From positions 1,426,001-1,490,000 of the forward strand of contig OY782877.1 in the NCBI GenBank assembly GCA_963678445.1: a DNA stretch of 64,000 nt, given 5' to 3'. This DNA is from G963678445 sp963678445. Its GTDB lineage: Bacteria > Hydrogenedentota > Hydrogenedentia > Hydrogenedentales > G963678445. Below are positions 1 to 7,780 of this stretch, piece after piece. The translations under genes and the position numbers were made by a program. Numbering within the stretch: position 1 is the stretch's first letter; each line of letters opens with the position of its first letter. Under the pieces are notes generated by a model. That model saw only the letters and a program-made list of their open reading frames with translations. It did not search any database and was not told the DNA's origin.

Positions 1-94
1 CGCCACAGCCAAGGCCTGCAAGTACCACAATCAGTACGCAACCCAAGCCAACGCGCCCCCCTGCTACTCGTCTCTGTACAACGTTACGCTTCAT
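1..94 (-). CDS. N-terminus of a lipoprotein-like or exported protein (partial)
   Basis: Reading leftward from an ATG at 94-92 there are 31 open codons up to the window edge. The peptide starts with a basic stretch (MKRNVVQRR) followed by a hydrophobic run (GCVLIVVLAGLGCG), which looks like a signal peptide ending in a lipobox-like GLGC. A weak purine-rich stretch (GGGGAT) lies about 7 nt upstream of the ATG. Only the signal is visible, so the function cannot be told. It could be chance coding, but the n-region plus h-region pattern is convincing for an exported protein. Confidence 0.5.
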   Translation of the reverse strand, partial: MKRNVVQRRVAGGRVGLGCVLIVVLAGLGCG

Positions 95-159
95 ACCGTT
101 ATCCCCAGTAATTCCCTGACTAAATAACGCGATCACAGTGAACGATGCCCCATACTCCA

Positions 160-434
160 TCATCAAAAAACAAAACTTTTGCTTTGGTCAGGTCCGGCAA
201 GGACCATACCTGACGCTTATGGTCGCTGGACCGCTTTAGTGCCTTAAATCTGAAAAGCTGTCATAAAAACGAAAAATTTGTTTCCGTCAGGTCCGGCAAG
301 GACCATACCTAACGCTTGTGGTCGCTGGACCGCTTTAGTGCCTTAAATCTGAAAAGCTGCAATAAAAAACGAAGCTTTGTTTTGGTCAGGGATGGTAAGG
401 ACCATACCTAACGCTTGTGGTCGCTGGACCACTT
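160..434 (+). repeat. Tandem array of three intergenic hairpin repeats (family A)
   Basis: One 5'-truncated copy (about 160-239) and two full copies (235-335 and 334-434) follow each other with a period of 99 bp. Each full unit runs TTTAGTGCCTTAAATCTG, then AAAAGCTG, a run of A and ACGAA, and ends in the imperfect hairpin GGTCCGGCAAGGACCAT / GTGGTCGCTGGACC followed by the next TTTAG. The copies differ by scattered substitutions. The block fills the non-coding space between two divergently oriented genes. Confidence 0.85.
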
Positions 435-631
435 AGATGATACCGAATTCTCAATAAAGAAGCAATCTTTAAAAACGAATATAACTACGTACAAAAGATG
501 CAGTTTTCGCAGAAATCTGCTAAAGTATTTTTAACACACCGGAACGGTTAGCAACACGAGCGGAATACAAACCGTCTTCCACTTGTGGGCCATCTTGTAA
601 TGGCGTCTTCGCTAACTTCCGAAAAGTTAAA

Positions 632-736
632 CACCAAAGCGGTCCGGCGACTGCATGCACGAGGTAGGGCTCGCACCCTACCTGAGCACAACAAAACTTT
701 GTCTCCATGACAGCTTTGGAAATGCAGTCACAAAAA
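632..736 (-). repeat. Family A hairpin repeat, reverse orientation
   Basis: This copy starts CAAAGCGGTCCGGCGACTGC and runs through a diverged hairpin (GGTAGGG / CCCTACC) to CATGACAGCTTTGGAAATGC and AGTCAC. It lies immediately upstream of the small zinc-finger gene. An in-frame ATG at 707 falls inside the repeat, which argues for the downstream start at 758. Confidence 0.75.
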
Positions 737-757
737 GGACCATGGGGAGGGCTGGGT

Positions 758-1102
758 ATGTTAGAAGGGACCAAATCCGGTTGCATCAACCATCCCGGGG
801 TTGAAGCGACACTACGCTGCAAGCAATGCGGCAAACCAATATGCGACGCCTGTGTCGTCGTCGGCGCCACCGGCTGTTTCTGTTCACCTGGATGCAAAGA
901 AAAACATGAAGCATTCACACAACGCAGCCAGGCTTTAGAAACCAAAGCCCGTCCTTCTTTAGTTCCAAAACTAAAACGGCTCCTGACAACACTCATCGTA
1001 TTGGTCGCTGTACTCTTTGCCGCCGGACTTGTAGCGACCCTCGTCGAAATCCCCGTCATCTCACCATTAGCATGGAAAATACGCACCGTTATCGGCCTAT
1101 AA
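758..1102 (+). CDS. Small membrane protein with B-box-like zinc-binding motif
   Basis: The protein has 114 residues. Its N-terminal 50 residues hold Cys/His pairs in a B-box-like arrangement: CINH, CKQCGKPICDAC, CFCSPGCKEKH. One hydrophobic segment (LLTTLIVLVAVLFAAGLVA) lies at about residues 75-95. The family is usually described as a small zinc finger anchored in the membrane; no reaction is known. I chose the ATG at 758 because GGGAGGG lies just upstream and the alternative ATG at 707 sits inside a repeat element. It is followed 73 nt later by a TPR-like gene on the same strand and is probably co-transcribed with it. The function is unassigned. Confidence 0.75.
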   Translation: MLEGTKSGCINHPGVEATLRCKQCGKPICDACVVVGATGCFCSPGCKEKHEAFTQRSQALETKARPSLVPKLKRLLTTLIVLVAVLFAAGLVATLVEIPVISPLAWKIRTVIGL

Positions 1103-1175
1103 AGTCATACGAAGACAACCCGACTATATTAGGTTGTACGAAAATAGCAACAAGAACTAAAAAAGGGAGGCAGTT

Positions 1176-1616
1176 ATGGATCTAAGTGGATTAAAATGGC
1201 CGTTGATTATCGTAATCATCATCGCAATCGGTTGGCTGGCGTCCAGCGGCGGCGTAAACTTCATGTATAAAAACTTCACCAAAGCAGTGCCAGGACAAAA
1301 CGCCACACAGGACAAGGCCGATGAAGCCGGACTAACCCGTCTCGGCGGCTATCTTCTGAAATTATTCCGATACGAAAAAGCAGCGCAGATGATGCGCACC
1401 GCCATCGACCGCTATGGAACCGATGGGGCCAATTATTGGTATAATTGCTACCGCATGTCGCAATGTTATTACCGCATGGAGATGTATCAGCAAGATTACG
1501 ACATACTCACCATGCTTATGGCGGAAAATGCGCATGAAAAAGATGATCGCGTACCCAACAACGACAACCTGCGCCTACAAGCCAGTAAACTCAAAGAAAT
1601 GCACGAATTACCATAA
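1176..1616 (+). CDS. Membrane-anchored TPR-like protein
   Basis: The protein has 146 residues: a short N-terminus, one transmembrane helix at about residues 9-25 (WPLIIVIIIAIGWLAS), then a soluble helical part whose YEKAAQMMRTAIDRYG and YWYNCYRMSQCYYRMEMYQQ stretches look like two TPR-type helix-turn-helix repeats. The ribosome binding site AAAGGGAGG precedes the ATG at a normal distance. The stop codon overlaps the start of the rRNA methyltransferase gene (TAATG), so translation of the two is probably coupled. Proteins of this kind usually scaffold other proteins at the inner membrane; no partner is evident. Confidence 0.8.
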   Translation: MDLSGLKWPLIIVIIIAIGWLASSGGVNFMYKNFTKAVPGQNATQDKADEAGLTRLGGYLLKLFRYEKAAQMMRTAIDRYGTDGANYWYNCYRMSQCYYRMEMYQQDYDILTMLMAENAHEKDDRVPNNDNLRLQASKLKEMHELP

Positions 1617-2341
1617 TGCAATCACAAGATTTAGTCATCGGACGAATTCCGGTTCTCGAATGCCTGCGTGCAAAAAAAAGAGCTGCACGCAGGCTCTTTA
1701 TACTCCAGGATGCAAAAGGCCTTGACCCCATCCTACAAGCCGCACGCACATTGCCCGTGCAAAAGATGACCCGCCAGGAACTGGACAAACTGACACGCGG
1801 CGAAAACCATCAGGGCGTCCTCCTCGAAGTAAATCCCCTGCCCATCCTGCGACTGGAGGACTGGCTGAAACGCCATGCCGAAACCGACGCGGTGATCGTC
1901 GTCCTTGATGGAATTGAAGACCCGCATAACTTTGGCGCCATCATTCGCTCCGCAGCAGCATGCGGCGCAGCCGCCATTATCTTTGGAAAAAACCGCAGCG
2001 CCCCCCTCTCCCCCGCAGCCGCCAAAGCCGCCGCAGGCGCGATGGAATACATCGATTTAATCCAAACCCCCAATCTGGCGCGCGGACTTAAAAAACTGCA
2101 AGAAGCCGGATTTTGGGTCGCAGGTCTTGAGGCGGACGCTCCACAACTTCTCTGGGAAACGGATCTCAAGGGACGCACCGCACTCGTCATTGGCAGCGAA
2201 GGACGCGGCATGCGCCACATCGTACGGCAAAGCTGCGACTTTGTCATGCGCATCCCCCTCGAAGGCCCAATCACCAGCCTCAACGCTTCCGCAAGCGCAG
2301 CCATCGCCCTCACAGAATGCCTGCGACAACGTGCCACATAA
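1616..2341 (+). CDS. rlmB: RlmB/TrmH-family 23S rRNA 2'-O-methyltransferase
   Basis: This 241-residue protein belongs to the SpoU (SPOUT) class. It has a small N-terminal substrate-binding domain (residues 1-75, starting IGRIPVLECL) and a knotted catalytic domain with all three SpoU motifs: motif 1 HNFGAIIRSA near 104, motif 2 VIGSEGRGM near 191, and motif 3 IPLEGPITSLNASASAAIAL near 208-227. Length and architecture match RlmB, which methylates G2251 of 23S rRNA using S-adenosylmethionine, although other TrmH-like enzymes on tRNA or rRNA cannot be excluded. The start overlaps the preceding stop by one base. It acts in the cytoplasm and is the most conserved member of this small operon. Confidence 0.9.
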   Translation: MQSQDLVIGRIPVLECLRAKKRAARRLFILQDAKGLDPILQAARTLPVQKMTRQELDKLTRGENHQGVLLEVNPLPILRLEDWLKRHAETDAVIVVLDGIEDPHNFGAIIRSAAACGAAAIIFGKNRSAPLSPAAAKAAAGAMEYIDLIQTPNLARGLKKLQEAGFWVAGLEADAPQLLWETDLKGRTALVIGSEGRGMRHIVRQSCDFVMRIPLEGPITSLNASASAAIALTECLRQRAT

Positions 2342-2364
2342 AAAACCTGCGAAAGAGAGCCCCA

Positions 2365-4596
2365 ATGAACAAACGATGTCTTTCCTATATATTCATTACC
2401 CTGACATTGCTCCTGTCGACTTTTGCTCAGGCCGGGCTCCCGACACGCTTACCTGTAGAAGATGACCTTTGCATAGGCGCATGGTTTTTGTGCCCGGATG
2501 CTTTGGACGGAGACGCGTACCGCAAGTATATTGACAACTTCGCTGAACACAGCCCCTACAATTTGCTCACCACAAGTTTCCGGTGGGCGCCAGAGGTTGT
2601 CGAGCCCAAGGTGCACGACCTGGTACAACAAGCCGTCGCGTATGCCCACGAAAAGGGCCTCAAAATCTCGCTCGATCTCGACATACGCCTGGCGCGGAAG
2701 GCATTCCAGCAACGCTATCCCGGTGAACTACAGGAAATGCTCCGCTTTCAAAGTGTTCCCCTGGAAGCAGGCAAATCAAGCACGATAGACATTAAACCGC
2801 GCGACCTCCAGGATCACATGACAGTCAATACCACCGGATATGTTCCGCTATCCGGACGCATTACGAAAGTTTTTTCGTACATCCCATGCAAACAGGGCAT
2901 AAAAGCGGGCACACTAATCGATATCACCGAAAAATGTTCCGTTCTCCAGGAAGATAAAAAAGGCGTAGCCGTTTCTGTTCCCGGTTCAGAGGGACGCGTA
3001 GCCTGTCTCGCCGCTATCTTTACGCACCTCTCGCCCGCTGTATTCGCCCCCCACCTTGATAGTTTCCAGCGAACCATCATTGCGAAATACGCCGATGTCC
3101 CATTAGATGGATTATCAAAAGATGAGTGGGGATACCCCCCTTGTTTCCCCGATGAAATCGCAGAATACAAGGATTTTTGGTATTCGTATTGGTTAGCTGA
3201 GCACTATGCACACCAAAGCGGCGGGCGAAATTTTCTGCGCGACTGCCTGCTCATGCACCTCGGAGAAGAGGGAAAAGAACAGGAGCGCCAGGCTGCTATC
3301 AACCTTCTCCATCGCATTAAATATGCGCGGAATGTCGAAATTGAACAGCAATACTACGACCTGGCCAAAGAATTCTACGGCCCTCACACTATCGTTACCA
3401 CACACCCCACATGGGTGGCCGATCCGCAGGCTACCGAATATAAAAAACACGGTCTGGACTGGTGGGCCGCCAAACGCGATTTCGCACAAACCGATGAAGA
3501 TGCCCCCTATCCCGTACGAAGCGCTCTGGCCAAAAAATGGTCCGCTCGCCCCACATGTTACAACCAATACTACTCGACCGAGTACAACGACTACGTAGAA
3601 AAACTCTGGCAAGGGGCCGCCACAGCAAACCGTCTGAATCACCATCCGCTTTATCCCAATCCGCATCGTCTTTTAATGTTAGAAAGACACACCGCATTAC
3701 TTGCCAACACACTGATGCGCGGAGAGACTCGTCTGCGCCTGCTCTCCCAAGTCACACAAAGTCCGCTACGCTGCCCGGTAGCCATCATATTTGGCCACGC
3801 ATGCGCCGGCAATTGGGCAGGTCCCGGCTACAACGACCCGGGGTTAAAATTTGCCCATTTTCTATGGAGCAAAGGCTGCTATGCTGATTTAATCCCTTCC
3901 ACTGAAATAGCCAACGGGGCCTTACACATTGACAAACAAGGCCGTATCGCTTACGGCGTGCAAGCCTACGAAGCAGTAGTGCTCTACCACCCGCAATTTG
4001 AATCCCCACAGACTGCCGATTTCTTCTGCCAGGCCGCACACGGAACCACCAAGCTTTTTCGCATAGGAGAGTGCTCTCTGGACCCGGACGCCCGTCCCTT
4101 TGATGGAACCGCAGCGTTACCCAAATCCATGCGCCAAATAGAAAATGATCCCCAGGGAGTAAAAGCTGTTTTAGAAATGCTTTCCGCCCCCCTGCAGACA
4201 CCCGCTCCCGATGGCATCCCTGCCCTGACGGCCCAACATTACCGTGTCGATGGCACCTTGGTATGCACGGCAGGCTCGATAGACAACCCTGCAGGCGCTC
4301 CCATTGCTCGTCACCTGAGCTACGGCGCACATGTGCTTGACGTTGAGGCAGAAGGCATCTTTGCCATCCGTCTGTCTGACAAAGGAAAACTGGAAGCACT
4401 TGCCGCTGGCGGCCTGAAATCCTTGCAAGGACATGGCATAAAAATAGAGCTTCCTAGAGGAATTGACCTCGCCTTTTGGCATGATGCCGAAGGCAAGCCC
4501 CATGGGCTCATACAGGATTTTGAGGGGGATGTCCCGACCGTCCTAAAAGCGCTCACACAAGACTGGCAACATATACGAAGTCCCCGCCCCTTATAA
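2365..4596 (+). CDS. Secreted protein, possible TIM-barrel glycosidase-like
   Basis: The protein has 743 residues with a clear Sec signal peptide (MNKRCLSYIFITLTLLLSTF, cleavage near AQA). The N-terminal half reads like a beta/alpha barrel: IGAWFLCPDAL, YNLLTTSFRWAP, AVAYAHEKGLKISLDLDIRL and the DGLSKDEWGYP region are reminiscent of clan-A glycosidase or family-10-like putative glycosidase barrels. A later part (CPVAIIFGHACAGNW, YEAVVLYHPQFESP) resembles the glutamine-amidotransferase-like trimerisation domain of beta-galactosidases. I cannot assign a family or a catalytic pair. The ATG at 2365 is preceded by AAAGAGAG and begins the signal peptide. The gene follows rlmB by 23 nt and may be co-transcribed. 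Confidence 0.65.
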   Translation: MNKRCLSYIFITLTLLLSTFAQAGLPTRLPVEDDLCIGAWFLCPDALDGDAYRKYIDNFAEHSPYNLLTTSFRWAPEVVEPKVHDLVQQAVAYAHEKGLKISLDLDIRLARKAFQQRYPGELQEMLRFQSVPLEAGKSSTIDIKPRDLQDHMTVNTTGYVPLSGRITKVFSYIPCKQGIKAGTLIDITEKCSVLQEDKKGVAVSVPGSEGRVACLAAIFTHLSPAVFAPHLDSFQRTIIAKYADVPLDGLSKDEWGYPPCFPDEIAEYKDFWYSYWLAEHYAHQSGGRNFLRDCLLMHLGEEGKEQERQAAINLLHRIKYARNVEIEQQYYDLAKEFYGPHTIVTTHPTWVADPQATEYKKHGLDWWAAKRDFAQTDEDAPYPVRSALAKKWSARPTCYNQYYSTEYNDYVEKLWQGAATANRLNHHPLYPNPHRLLMLERHTALLANTLMRGETRLRLLSQVTQSPLRCPVAIIFGHACAGNWAGPGYNDPGLKFAHFLWSKGCYADLIPSTEIANGALHIDKQGRIAYGVQAYEAVVLYHPQFESPQTADFFCQAAHGTTKLFRIGECSLDPDARPFDGTAALPKSMRQIENDPQGVKAVLEMLSAPLQTPAPDGIPALTAQHYRVDGTLVCTAGSIDNPAGAPIARHLSYGAHVLDVEAEGIFAIRLSDKGKLEALAAGGLKSLQGHGIKIELPRGIDLAFWHDAEGKPHGLIQDFEGDVPTVLKALTQDWQHIRSPRPL

Positions 4597-4620
4597 AAGA
4601 TTACCCCCTTAAAAAACACA

Positions 4621-4655
4621 GGAAACCGTCCTTATGTACAACAAAGACGGTTTCC
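4621..4655. terminator. Convergent hairpin terminator
   Basis: The perfect 10-bp inverted repeat GGAAACCGTC / GACGGTTTCC has a 15-nt loop. On the minus strand it is followed by TGTGTTTTTT, so it looks like an intrinsic terminator for the small minus-strand gene. It also lies just downstream of the large secreted-protein gene on the plus strand. Confidence 0.7.
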
Positions 4656-4697
4656 CGAAATACACTGCACGACTATCGCGTCACGCTCGTCTTTTTA

Positions 4698-4940
4698 CTA
4701 CTCGTCGTCATCAAAAATCGGCGGCGTATTCAATTCACGCTCCCGCAATTTCTTGGCATAATGCGTCACGATCCGCCGCAACAACTCATCGCGTTTAATC
4801 CCTTCGACTTCCGCCTTCCAACGCAAAAAGGCAGCCACCGAACGCGGCAAGGTTACCGTCATTTTCACACTGTTCGTGGGGTTCGTTTCACCCAAATGCG
4901 GATCGACATACTCTTTCGATAATTTAGGTTTTCCTGGCAT
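4698..4940 (-). CDS. Small ribbon-helix-helix-like protein
   Basis: The protein has 80 residues. The stretch VKMTVTLPRSVAAFLRWKAE, followed by DELLRRIVTHYAKK, matches the beta-strand plus two-helix layout of CopG/Arc/MetJ-type DNA-binding proteins. The N-terminus is proline- and charge-rich and the C-terminus is acidic (IFDDDE). A strong ribosome binding site (AGGAG, 7 nt spacing) precedes the ATG. It is monocistronic, with no toxin gene next to it, so it is more likely a stand-alone small regulator than an antitoxin. The DNA target is unknown. Confidence 0.7.
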   Translation of the reverse strand: MPGKPKLSKEYVDPHLGETNPTNSVKMTVTLPRSVAAFLRWKAEVEGIKRDELLRRIVTHYAKKLRERELNTPPIFDDDE

Positions 4941-5029
4941 GGATATCTCCTAAAGCGGTCCTCTAACCGCATACAATAGATTGTGGCCCTTTCGCTTTAT
5001 AAACAAAGCAACCTCCCGATTTATTGCAC

Positions 5030-5132
5030 TTTAGTGACCCACCGTCTCACGGCGGTCAAAAGAACAAAAGTTTTCGATAGTCAGGGACGGCAAGAACCAC
5101 ACATTTTGGTTATGATCCCCGAACCACCTTAG
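5030..5132 (+). repeat. Family A hairpin repeat, diverged
   Basis: This copy runs from TTTAGTGACC to GAACCACCTTAG and carries the GTCAGGGACGGCAAGAACCA block. The right hairpin arm has decayed (GATCCCCGAACCAC). It lies in the 835-nt gap between the divergent ribbon-helix-helix and carbamoyltransferase genes. Confidence 0.65.
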
Positions 5133-5591
5133 CGTCTAAGCACGTATAAACAATACGTGACACCGCAAACAGAAAGCCGGACCGACTACAATGTTTAATC
5201 CGAACAAAACTCTAGTTTTTCCGATAAAGTCGTAATTCCGTGTAGCTAAAGTATACATGTTCTCAGCACATTTTCCAAATCGCTTCCCTATCTCAAAACC
5301 ATTTCTACTTCTAAACCAGATAAAAAACTACGCTATTCTATGTCAAACAAGGCAAAAACGGTATGTATTTTTCAGAATTACCCTATTTTGCACTCCCGTT
5401 TCCCCGAGCAGCTCTTATCCTGTAAGTGTATGCATTCATCCATAAAAATTGTTTACAGCATAACGTCAAAACATTTACAAACTAAGATTGCCTTAATCGT
5501 AGAAATAAAATAGCAGAACCAAGGCAGAAAATAGCGGGGAAAATATAGTAAAATAAGCACATTGGGCGCTGGCTGCCTTGGAATGTCAGAC

Positions 5592-5702
5592 ACTAACCAA
5601 AATGCTCCAGTGACCACAAGCAATAGGTATTACCCTTGTCATTCCTGACCAAAACAAAACTTCGCTTTTTCATGACAGCCTCCGAAGCGTCCGTCTCTAA
5701 AT
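5592..5702 (-). repeat. Family A hairpin repeat, reverse orientation
   Basis: The copy reads CTCCAGTGACCACAAGCAAT, then ATTCCTGACCAAAACAAAAC, then CATGACAGCC and CTCTAAA, the same order of blocks as the other reverse copies. It ends about 70 nt upstream of the carbamoyltransferase start. Apart from this copy and the one at 5030, I see no gene between 4941 and 5775. Confidence 0.7.
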
Positions 5703-5775
5703 AAATTGCTTTTTGTGCACGCTTTTGGGAAACTGCATATACTATCGGAGAGCGTGACGACTTGAGGAGAGCATC

Positions 5776-7479
5776 GTGAATATCATTGGCATAGGCGGAT
5801 ACTCCCATGACTCAGCAGCGGCGTTACTCGTCAACGGCGAACTGGTGGCGGCTGTCGCGGAAGAACGTCTGACGCGGGTCAAACATCAAGGAGGCACCCC
5901 ACACCGCGCCGTCGCCTTTTGCCTCGAACAGGCCGGACTCACCCCAGATGATATTGACCATGTAACCTGCTACATGCGTCCCTTCCTGCGTCTGGCCCAC
6001 CGCCTCCCCTATCGCCTGATGCAGATTCCACGTAGTCCGCTGTACTCGGTCGGTTTTATGGGCTACGAACTTCTTCATAACGCTCAATACATCTACGGCA
6101 TGCGTTCCATCGGCGGCAAAAAAACCAAAGTGCACTACATGGATCATCATCCTGCCCATGCCGCCAGCGCCTTTCTTACCTCCCCCTTCGATCGCGCCGC
6201 CCTGCTTACCCTCGACTACATTGGCGAGTTCGCCGCTACCTGGATGGGCATCGGAGAAGGTACGCAAACCCGTTGTCTGCGCCAAACGAACTACCCTAAC
6301 TCCCTCGGCGTATTCTACTCCGCCCTGACCGACTACCTCGGTTTCCTGCGCGCCAGTGACGAATACAAAGTAATGGGGCTGGCTTCGTATGGAGAACCGG
6401 AGTATTACGATGAATTTCGCAAAATACTCAGCTTACCCGCCGAAGGTCAATACCGCTTTAACCTCTCTTACGCGGCCTGGCACTACCTGCCCGGCTCACG
6501 ATGCGGCTACTTCAGCCAGAACTTTCTCAAACGATTCGGCCCCCCACGAAAAAAAGGGGAACCCATCAAACAACGTCATATGAACCTGGCCGCTTCCGCA
6601 CAAAAACTCCTGGAAGAAACCGTATTGCACCTTGCAAACTGGTTGCACAAGGAGACACACACCCAAAAACTCTGCCTGGCGGGTGGCGTGGCCCTCAATT
6701 GTTCGATGAACGGGCGTCTGCTACGCGAAAGCCCTTTCGAGGAGATTTTTATACAGCCCGCAGCGGGCGACGACGGTATTGCCATCGGTGGCGCACTGCA
6801 ACTGCACCACCGACTCACCAAAGCCACGCGGCACCACCCAATGCGCCACGCGTATTACGGCCCCGAATACAGCAATGAAGAAATTCGAAGCTTTCTGGAC
6901 ATGGCGAAACTTTCGTATGAAACGCCCGAAAACCTTGAAGAACGCACAGCGGAGTTACTCGCAGAGGGCAACATCGTTGGCTGGTTCCAGGGACGTATGG
7001 AGTTTGGACCCCGCGCGCTCGGCTCCCGAAGTATCCTGGCCGATCCCACCCGCACCAACATGAAAGATCTGCTCAACCGGTACGTAAAACACCGTGAGGA
7101 TTTTCGTCCCTTCGCCCCCAGTGTGCTTGAAGAGCGCGCCGCGGAATACTTCCCAGGCTGCACCCGCTCACCCTTCATGCTGTTCGTTTACCCCGTCGCT
7201 GCTGAAAAACAGCAGGAAATCCCCGCGATCACCCACATCGACGGCACCGCACGTGTACAAACGGTTGCGCAAGATGACAACCCACGTTACTACCGCCTCA
7301 TAAAAGCCTTTGAAAAATTACGCGGTACTCCCATGGTGCTCAACACGAGCTTCAATATCATGGGCGAACCCATCGTCAACACCCCCGCCGACGCTGTGCG
7401 CTGCTTCTACAGCACTGGAATAGACGCGCTCGCCATTGGCGACTACATACTGCTAAAGCGACCCAGCGACCTCTCCTGA
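5776..7479 (+). CDS. NodU/CmcH-family carbamoyltransferase
   Basis: The protein has 567 residues, with a GTG start preceded by GAGGAG. It has the two-domain layout of O-carbamoyltransferases: an N-terminal ASKHA/Kae1-like domain (MNIIGIGGYSHDSAAALLVN, HHPAHAASAFLTS, LAGGVALNCSMNGRL, GDDGIAIGGAL) and a C-terminal domain with GRMEFGPRALGSRSILADP and NTSFNIMGEPIVNTPADAV. Members use carbamoyl phosphate and ATP to carbamoylate sugars, antibiotics or lipo-chitooligosaccharides through a carbamoyl-adenylate. The acceptor here cannot be told, but the exopolysaccharide operon 300 nt downstream suggests a cell-surface sugar. No carbamoyl-phosphate synthase lies nearby. Confidence 0.9.
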   Translation: MNIIGIGGYSHDSAAALLVNGELVAAVAEERLTRVKHQGGTPHRAVAFCLEQAGLTPDDIDHVTCYMRPFLRLAHRLPYRLMQIPRSPLYSVGFMGYELLHNAQYIYGMRSIGGKKTKVHYMDHHPAHAASAFLTSPFDRAALLTLDYIGEFAATWMGIGEGTQTRCLRQTNYPNSLGVFYSALTDYLGFLRASDEYKVMGLASYGEPEYYDEFRKILSLPAEGQYRFNLSYAAWHYLPGSRCGYFSQNFLKRFGPPRKKGEPIKQRHMNLAASAQKLLEETVLHLANWLHKETHTQKLCLAGGVALNCSMNGRLLRESPFEEIFIQPAAGDDGIAIGGALQLHHRLTKATRHHPMRHAYYGPEYSNEEIRSFLDMAKLSYETPENLEERTAELLAEGNIVGWFQGRMEFGPRALGSRSILADPTRTNMKDLLNRYVKHREDFRPFAPSVLEERAAEYFPGCTRSPFMLFVYPVAAEKQQEIPAITHIDGTARVQTVAQDDNPRYYRLIKAFEKLRGTPMVLNTSFNIMGEPIVNTPADAVRCFYSTGIDALAIGDYILLKRPSDLS

Positions 7480-7780
7480 CCAAACACTTACCACAGCAGA
7501 TTTTTCGTTTTTTATGGCAGCGATTGAAATGCCATACATTAAAATGGCACAGGTACTCCCCCTTATCCCGCTGGAGGAAATCCGCACATCCAAACCACTG
7601 TGAAAACTGCTATAAGAATCGGTATATGCGCAAATTTATCGGAGAGAATCCCAGATTGACAGTGCGTGAAAAAAAGAGGCTTTTGTGTCATGCTGTAGTG
7701 AAATATGTATAATGATGACTTTGAAAATGGGGTTTTAGGGCGTGGTGCGGTTTGGACTTGGGTTTCGAAAGTGATGCATT
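7480..7780. other. Intergenic region without recognisable gene
   Basis: About 300 nt separate the carbamoyltransferase from the exopolysaccharide operon. I see no convincing coding sequence, family A repeat or strong hairpin here. It probably holds the promoter of the operon, but I could not identify clear -35 and -10 boxes. Confidence 0.4.

Noticed and set aside
160..434. CRISPR or tRNA cluster
   Set aside because: The repeats are adjoining 99-bp units without spacers, and the hairpin does not fold as a cloverleaf. I found no tRNA or rRNA in the window.
520..1086. 188-residue open frame on the minus strand over the zinc-finger gene
   Set aside because: It lies antisense to a gene with clear motifs, spans a repeat element and has no family-like sequence or ribosome binding site.
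4698..4940. Toxin-antitoxin module
   Set aside because: The ribbon-helix-helix protein has no companion toxin gene on either side.
7524..7712. Small 62-residue open frame
   Set aside because: It has no ribosome binding site and no motif, and its composition looks non-coding.
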